Of a stretch of DNA of 57,833 bases, positions 53,677-57,833 are shown piece by piece. This DNA is from a virus. The position numbers and the translations under genes were made by a program. The DNA lies in the IMG/VR virus record IMGVR_UViG_3300033145_000723, positions 1 through 57,833 of that record; one strand, written 5' to 3'. Every line of letters begins with the position of its first letter. Positions within the stretch are counted from its first letter, which is position 1. Below the pieces are notes generated by a model. It did not search any database and had not been told where the DNA came from. It saw only the letters and a list, made by a program, of their open reading frames with translations.

Positions 53677-54269
53677 TTCGTTTTCCTTCTAAACTCACCG
53701 AAGAAACGATTGTCAGAACGCACACCATTATTTACAGTTGGAGATGGAATCACACGAATGGTTTCAAAGTGTCGCTCAAATTCTTCTTGTAGTTTTGGAA
53801 ATTGATCGTTCGCATGAGACTCAAAGAAAAGCGTTCCTCCCTGGAAGAGAAGAGACGCAACCTTTGCAAGATAATGTTCAAAAGGAACCTGAGTATAGTA
53901 CCAAACGGCGAATGAAAATAAAACATCATACTTCACTTTGATACTCATAGTGACAAAGGAACCAACTTCAAAAGAGCAATTTGGAAAGGGGTAAAGATGC
54001 CGCGCGAGATCGATAGATTCAGGGTCTATATCAATCCCATGATAGCCACTACAAGACTTCGAACAGAAACGGGAGAATCCCCCGATATTGCATCCAACGT
54101 CCAGGATACTCTTGCTCTGGATGTTCTCAGGAGAGATATCGTAAAGCTTCCAACGTGTTTCCATATCACGAGTGGCACCCGCTACCCCCTCGACACTCTG
54201 GTAAAGCTCACCCGATTCTGAGAAGCGTAGTTTCTTCTTGAGATATTCCTGGATCTTACTATCCATCAT
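53673..54269 (-). CDS. Class I SAM-dependent methyltransferase
   Basis: 198 residues. Motif I is ILDVGCNIGGFSRFCSK, motif II-like YHGIDIDPESIDLARHL, and then DVLFSFAVWYYTQVPFEHYL gives the motif post-II region. Ends basic (FFGEFRRKTK). Typical of small methyltransferases acting on glycans or lipids in sugar clusters. Substrate unknown. Confidence 0.85.
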   Translation of the reverse strand: MMDSKIQEYLKKKLRFSESGELYQSVEGVAGATRDMETRWKLYDISPENIQSKSILDVGCNIGGFSRFCSKSCSGYHGIDIDPESIDLARHLYPFPNCSFEVGSFVTMSIKVKYDVLFSFAVWYYTQVPFEHYLAKVASLLFQGGTLFFESHANDQFPKLQEEFERHFETIRVIPSPTVNNGVRSDNRFFGEFRRKTK

Positions 54270-54717
54270 TTACCTTTCTGAATAAGGGAACTTGAGATGA
54301 AAGATTTAACAAAAGCTCAAAGAGAAACTTTGCCAAGGGGTCAAAAAGAATTTTGCATTTCTCGTCAAGCAAAAGACAAATATGATTCTCGCTTGACATA
54401 TAAAGTTGAGCTACCTTTCCAAATGGAAACTCTGCCATCTTTTCTTTGGTGAATCCTTCCGGTGTCTTTTGCAAAGGGTTGATGACACCATCTACAATCA
54501 CAGCTTCAATTGGAAAGTCAATTCTCTTTGCTGCACATAATCGATGCGTTCCATCAATCGCTTGATAATACTCACCGCAATCAACAAGTGGAATCGGACG
54601 AAAGCACCAACCATGTCTTTGCAATAACGATGCAAACAAACTAGCTTTATTCGGATAGGCTACATGATGCCCGCTCCAAATTGGCTTGCCTTTGTATTCG
54701 TAAGAAAAAAAGTCCAT
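54259..54717 (-). CDS. ParB/sulfiredoxin-fold protein
   Basis: 152 residues. The motif RPIPLVDCGEYYQAIDGTHR, then LCAAKRIDFPIEAVIVDG, fits the ParB/Srx core (DG-T-HR-x2-A). The N-terminal part is aromatic (FFSYEYKGKPIWSGHHVAYP), and the C-terminal part helical. Such domains occur in enzymes that use ATP or CTP, including serine kinase-like ones, and in phage modification clusters. Role here not known. Confidence 0.65.
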   Translation of the reverse strand: MDFFSYEYKGKPIWSGHHVAYPNKASLFASLLQRHGWCFRPIPLVDCGEYYQAIDGTHRLCAAKRIDFPIEAVIVDGVINPLQKTPEGFTKEKMAEFPFGKVAQLYMSSENHICLLLDEKCKILFDPLAKFLFELLLNLSSQVPLFRKVNDG

Positions 54718-54725
54718 GAGATTCC

Positions 54726-55478
54726 TTACAGATAATTTCTTTCCACGAGTGCCTTCAAATTTTCATGCCGATCCCATTGATGAATCACGGTAGGAACTTC
54801 ACCAGCTATATTCAAAATCTTTTCTTCGTCAACTCTAACTGTCTCTCGTGGCATATATCCCACGGTGTAAACTTCACTCTTCTCACTCTCATGAATTTCG
54901 CCAGAGAACTTTCTTTGCCGGATGATATGATTGTGACAAGATTGATCTTGTGGTTTCGTCGTGAGATGCTGCAGTCTTTTGAGTTCATGCACGAGCTTGA
55001 GTAAATGCGCCGCTACATGTTCCCGACTACCGCAGAACGTTCCAACACAAGAGATAGGGAAATTTCTCAACCGATCAAGTTCCGTTTCTCCATAACCAAT
55101 ATCAACCCAATCAGAATTGTACGGGCAAGTTCCAATTGTCATGCAACGATCTTCTTCATAAGCATGGAATCCATTCGACTTCATTAGATCAGGATTCTTT
55201 TGAAAAATTACATCTCTCGTATCGCAACAAAGAACACCGTTGCAAGATATCTGCGCAAGAGCTTCCTGAATCCAATAGAATCTTTCTGCATGCGGAAGCG
55301 TTTTTACTGGGGGAGGTGTCCGCACATCTGCATCCCAGTCTTGTGCTTCTTTCGCTGCTCCTTTCGTTGCAAAAAGAATGACGCGCTTTTGGTATCCTGT
55401 TGCACGGAGACTTTTCAAGAACGGTCTGATCTGTTCCCGATTGTAACCAACAGCCGCACCAATAATACAATCAATCAT
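54726..55478 (-). CDS. Glycosyltransferase-like protein with DTRD motif
   Basis: 250 residues. Starts IDCIIGAAVGYNREQIRPFL, then KRVILFATKGAAKEAQDWDA, and GVLCCDTRDVIFQKNPDLMK, a D-x-R-D/DxD-type metal site of GT-A proteins. The later EKILNIAGEVPTVIHQWDRH is a typical C-terminal acceptor/HxWD segment. It probably uses a nucleotide-sugar donor. Overlaps the FkbM gene by four bases. Confidence 0.72.
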   Translation of the reverse strand: MIDCIIGAAVGYNREQIRPFLKSLRATGYQKRVILFATKGAAKEAQDWDADVRTPPPVKTLPHAERFYWIQEALAQISCNGVLCCDTRDVIFQKNPDLMKSNGFHAYEEDRCMTIGTCPYNSDWVDIGYGETELDRLRNFPISCVGTFCGSREHVAAHLLKLVHELKRLQHLTTKPQDQSCHNHIIRQRKFSGEIHESEKSEVYTVGYMPRETVRVDEEKILNIAGEVPTVIHQWDRHENLKALVERNYL

Positions 55479-56122
55479 GCTCTCTCTTTCTTTACATAGA
55501 TTCCATTCCCGCCGATGGTCAAAAGTTTCTGAACGTACCCACGCTCCACAAGTAAGTTGTCAATTTCTTCTGAGGGCAACCAAATCCCTTTGTCATTCTT
55601 TCGATCCACGTTTGTCATGTCCAGTGTCTCAATGCAAACTAAATCAGGATCGAAACTCCAATCCATCCCTAGAAGAACTTTGAAATCATGTCCCTCAGTA
55701 TCAATCTGAAGGTAATCGATTTTCGGTGGCGCGTAACTTGCAAGCAATTCTTCAAGGGTAAACGTCTCTACTGTTAACGGCGGTTCATAATTGATATGCT
55801 CCCACCAATTTTCACAACTCTGCGCCCACGCTTTTTCCAAAGTGGAGACACCATCACAGGGATAAAGAGTTGCTTGACCTCTTACGTCTGAACATGCAGC
55901 TTGAATACAAGTTACACCTTTTTCATTCTGGTAAGCGGTCTGAAGAAGTGCGAACGCTTTTGGAAGTGGTTCCACTAGCATTCCGCGCCAACCCTTGACC
56001 ATTAACTCTCGTGACATACTCCCACGCTCTACTCCATCGTGTGCACCGATATCAACCAAGTAACCAATTCGGTCACCGAAAAAATCAATGATGTAGTCAA
56101 GACCTAAATCATCAGGAGCCAT
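55475..56122 (-). CDS. FkbM-family methyltransferase
   Basis: 215 residues from ATG 56122 behind GGAGGAAG (a TTG two codons earlier is possible). SAM motif I YLVDIGAHDGVERGSMSREL, then GMLVEPLPKAFALLQTAYQN, VTCIQAACSDVRGQATLYPC, and KIDYLQIDTEGHDFKVLLGM, the FkbM signature. Family members O-methylate sugars. Its cluster with transferases supports a glycan-tailoring role. Confidence 0.9.
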   Translation of the reverse strand: MAPDDLGLDYIIDFFGDRIGYLVDIGAHDGVERGSMSRELMVKGWRGMLVEPLPKAFALLQTAYQNEKGVTCIQAACSDVRGQATLYPCDGVSTLEKAWAQSCENWWEHINYEPPLTVETFTLEELLASYAPPKIDYLQIDTEGHDFKVLLGMDWSFDPDLVCIETLDMTNVDRKNDKGIWLPSEEIDNLLVERGYVQKLLTIGGNGIYVKKERA

Positions 56123-56786
56123 TTTCAACTTCCTCCAACTCTACAGTAAATCCCCAAAGCTTTTTTGCATGACAATCAACCACTCGCTGCAGTAACTCTA
56201 GGGGGAGAGGTCTATACGAAAATATATCAGTCCATGGAATACGATGAACTTTTGCAATGTATCCTTCTGGAGCAAAGCGATAATGGTACCAACCCACCAT
56301 GGCATCTTCAAGAAGTTCGTAGCAATAAAACTCTGGGCTATTCGGTTCAAGATCGTGGAGCACAACCAAATCTGCAAAAGGAGAAAGGTTGATAAATGCT
56401 GGCACTCGCGCGCAAGCAAATGTATCAACGAAAAGAAAATCAACGTGTGCAATCTTCAGTTCCTCTTCATACCAATGATCTACTTTCGCAAGTTCCTCAG
56501 GTGTTAAATCTGGGCGACGAATCCCATTGTGACAGGAACCGAAAGGATGGATGGTCCATTGATGCTTTTCCGTTGCGGGGAATTTCTTCTGCATCTTTCT
56601 TGCCCACGCAACATCATGCTCAATCGAATGCAGTTGCTCTGCGCAGTCATGAAGAATTGGGGTAGAGTATTCCCCACATCCACATTCAATCACACGTTCG
56701 GGCTTCATCACTTCAGCGATTGCATAGAGAACTGGTTTATGACTACCCCATGTCTGTTCAATTTCTTTCTTGGTACTGAGTGTCAT
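56112..56786 (-). CDS. Methyltransferase-like protein (class I fold)
   Basis: 224 residues. ERVIECGCGEYSTPILHDCA is motif I-like, HSIEHDVAWARKMQKKFPAT motif II-like, and VDFLFVDTFACARVPAFINL a later strand with the catalytic-region D. The rest has FADLVVLHDLEPNSPEFYCY. Related to small methyltransferases and to CmcI-like hydroxylase/methylases in sugar clusters. Substrate unknown. Overlaps both neighbours. Confidence 0.75.
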   Translation of the reverse strand: MTLSTKKEIEQTWGSHKPVLYAIAEVMKPERVIECGCGEYSTPILHDCAEQLHSIEHDVAWARKMQKKFPATEKHQWTIHPFGSCHNGIRRPDLTPEELAKVDHWYEEELKIAHVDFLFVDTFACARVPAFINLSPFADLVVLHDLEPNSPEFYCYELLEDAMVGWYHYRFAPEGYIAKVHRIPWTDIFSYRPLPLELLQRVVDCHAKKLWGFTVELEEVENGS

Positions 56787-57718
56787 TTTCTACTCCCTTG
56801 CATAACTCCACAACACCAAACTTCATTGCAGGGGCTTCCAATTTCTTTGAAGTGCCTACCCTCTAACCGATGGATCAAAAGATTTCTTGCCTCTTCTTTA
56901 TGCATTGTAACCAAAGATTTTTCCATGACGTTTCCATAAGCCTGTTCTTGATTGCTATCCATGCAACATGGATACCAATTTCCTCTTGGAGAAATGAACG
57001 CTTCATTTTTAACTCGTGGGAGCATAGGGCACTGATAATTTTTTGGATCGCGTTCGATGGAACCACGTTCAGCCCATGCGAATGGTTTTGCTTGATTCAC
57101 TCCCACGGTATACGGTAACCATTCCAAACTCTTTTCCACTTCCTCAAATGAACTACTCTCCAAAGGAACCACTTTCAATTTCTGGGGGAGCTTACCGAAG
57201 TGCTTCAAGACTGCTTCAGTATAATCGTCAAGAGTAAGAACAGAAACCGCAAGTTGCGTCTCCCCTCCAGTATGCTCTTTCTCTCCCAAAAAATCTTTGA
57301 TGTTGCAAAACACTCGCGCAAGATTCAATCCCTTCTGAACAAAGTTAGTCTCGCGGTTGTGTCCGTCAATGTTCGTATGGATCACATCAATCAATCCCTC
57401 TTTCAAAATCACTCGTGACATTCGTTTTTGGAGATGACTGAAATTCGTTGCCATACTCATGCGCACTTTTGGCATCTTCCCTCGAATGAATCTGAGGATG
57501 GAGAGGAAAGCAGGATTAAGTGGGGCATCACCATTTTCCCCTACCTGAATTGTGTGAACCTCCCACGGGAAATCCTCTTGCACTACTTCGTTAATGACTC
57601 GTTGCGCTACTGTCAGCGGCATGTCTTCGTATTCATTTTTCCCCCTGTCCTCTGGACAGAAGACGCAGCTTGCAGTACAACGATTTGAAAGTGAAAGGTT
57701 CAAGCTAGTTATCGGCAC
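56783..57718 (-). CDS. Radical SAM protein with SPASM-like C-terminal Cys cluster
   Basis: 311 residues from a GTG start (AAGGAT upstream). The Fe-S motif C14-x3-C18-x2-C21 is in SLSNRCTASCVFCPED. The barrel includes HTIQVGENGDAPLNPAFLSI and DVIHTNIDGHNRETNFVQKG. The C-terminal part has cysteines in YQCPML, YPCCMDSNQ and SPCNEVWCCGVM, as in SPASM auxiliary clusters. May modify a peptide or sugar. Overlaps the gene off the right edge by ten bases. Confidence 0.88.
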   Translation of the reverse strand: MPITSLNLSLSNRCTASCVFCPEDRGKNEYEDMPLTVAQRVINEVVQEDFPWEVHTIQVGENGDAPLNPAFLSILRFIRGKMPKVRMSMATNFSHLQKRMSRVILKEGLIDVIHTNIDGHNRETNFVQKGLNLARVFCNIKDFLGEKEHTGGETQLAVSVLTLDDYTEAVLKHFGKLPQKLKVVPLESSSFEEVEKSLEWLPYTVGVNQAKPFAWAERGSIERDPKNYQCPMLPRVKNEAFISPRGNWYPCCMDSNQEQAYGNVMEKSLVTMHKEEARNLLIHRLEGRHFKEIGSPCNEVWCCGVMQGSRK

Positions 57719-57833
57719 GAGATATCCTTTCCATGTCCAGGAAACTTCTTGTCTCTTCTCTCCTCAAAAAGTTTCTTACCAGCTTTCCATTTGTCGAGAG
57801 CTTGCATCAAGTGAGGGGGTCTCTTCCCTCCCT
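57709..57833 (-). CDS. 3' end of an unidentified gene (cut by the right edge)
   Basis: Forty codons of an open frame entering from the right edge and ending at TAA 57709, overlapping the radical SAM gene by ten bases. The visible part is basic and helical (LMQALDKWKAGKKLFEERRD, then KKFPGHGKDISCR). Too short to identify. The operon continues beyond the window. Confidence 0.6.
   Translation of the reverse strand, partial: GGKRPPHLMQALDKWKAGKKLFEERRDKKFPGHGKDISCR

Noticed and set aside
1-57833. Prophage with integrase and repressor
   Set aside because: No recombinase catalytic motif, CI/Cro-like repressor or att-like duplication was seen; this only covers the window, not the full genome.

Overview
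The window is part of a tailed double-stranded DNA phage genome (Caudoviricetes, siphovirus-like). The evidence is a contiguous minus-strand virion module with small and large terminase, portal, SPP1 gp7-like minor head protein, DUF2213-type protease/scaffold, encapsulin-like HK97-fold major capsid protein, head-tail connectors, tail tube protein, a lambda G/GT-type chaperone pair with a slippery heptamer, and a TP901-type tape measure protein. A plus-strand phage replication module follows. Genes are short, tightly packed (many ATGA or TAATG overlaps) and almost all have a GGAG-type Shine-Dalgarno sequence, so the host is a bacterium. I cannot name the host. I see no integrase, repressor, tRNA, CRISPR array or endolysin. 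Both ends are cut: the tape measure gene runs off the left edge and an unrecognised gene runs off the right edge.

Layout. (1) 1-25481, minus strand: packaging, head and tail genes, transcribed right to left from the small terminase towards the tape measure. Embedded accessory genes include a GDP-L-fucose synthase, a DUF115-like protein, small lipoprotein and membrane proteins and a holin-like protein. (2) 25482-27718: a divergent intergenic region, four small plus-strand genes, then about 1.1 kb without a credible gene. That stretch holds G/C-run repeats, a terminator, a candidate promoter and structured RNA. (3) 27719-33280, plus: small early genes. The first four start behind a repeated leader motif, and hairpins of a repeated family precede several of them. 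(4) 33472-50965, plus: DNA metabolism. It contains a ParB-like protein, radical SAM enzyme, SNF2-like helicase, RuvC-like nuclease, family-4-like uracil-DNA glycosylase, Cas4-like nuclease, Sak4-like ATPase, DUF669-type ssDNA-binding protein, family A DNA polymerase, TOPRIM primase-helicase, glutaredoxin, short sliding clamp and GDP-mannose 4,6-dehydratase. It ends at a strong bidirectional terminator. (5) 51032-57833, minus: a glycan or small-molecule modification island with two paralogous glycosyltransferase-like proteins, a sulfotransferase, an exostosin-like transferase, three methyltransferases, a ParB-fold protein, another transferase and a radical SAM/SPASM enzyme.

The most unusual feature is a shared lysine-rich peptide tag. 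Short segments of the form KK[FY]xVKK, or longer histone H1-like AKKK repeats, are attached to the N-terminus, C-terminus or both of many otherwise unrelated proteins. These include the small terminase, a DNA-binding-like protein, the ParB-like protein, the Sak4-like ATPase, the ssDNA-binding protein, two small proteins and the sliding clamp. The ssDNA-binding protein also carries long poly-glutamate tracts between two copies of a small beta-type module. I infer a common DNA-, RNA- or condensate-targeting device for the replication machinery.

Other notable items: a minor head protein fused to an HEFGH zincin-like peptidase domain; a 44-bp tandem duplication that breaks the tape measure gene; a conserved hairpin family with apparent covariation; a complete two-enzyme GDP-fucose pathway split between modules; and a sulfotransferase lying between paralogous transferases.
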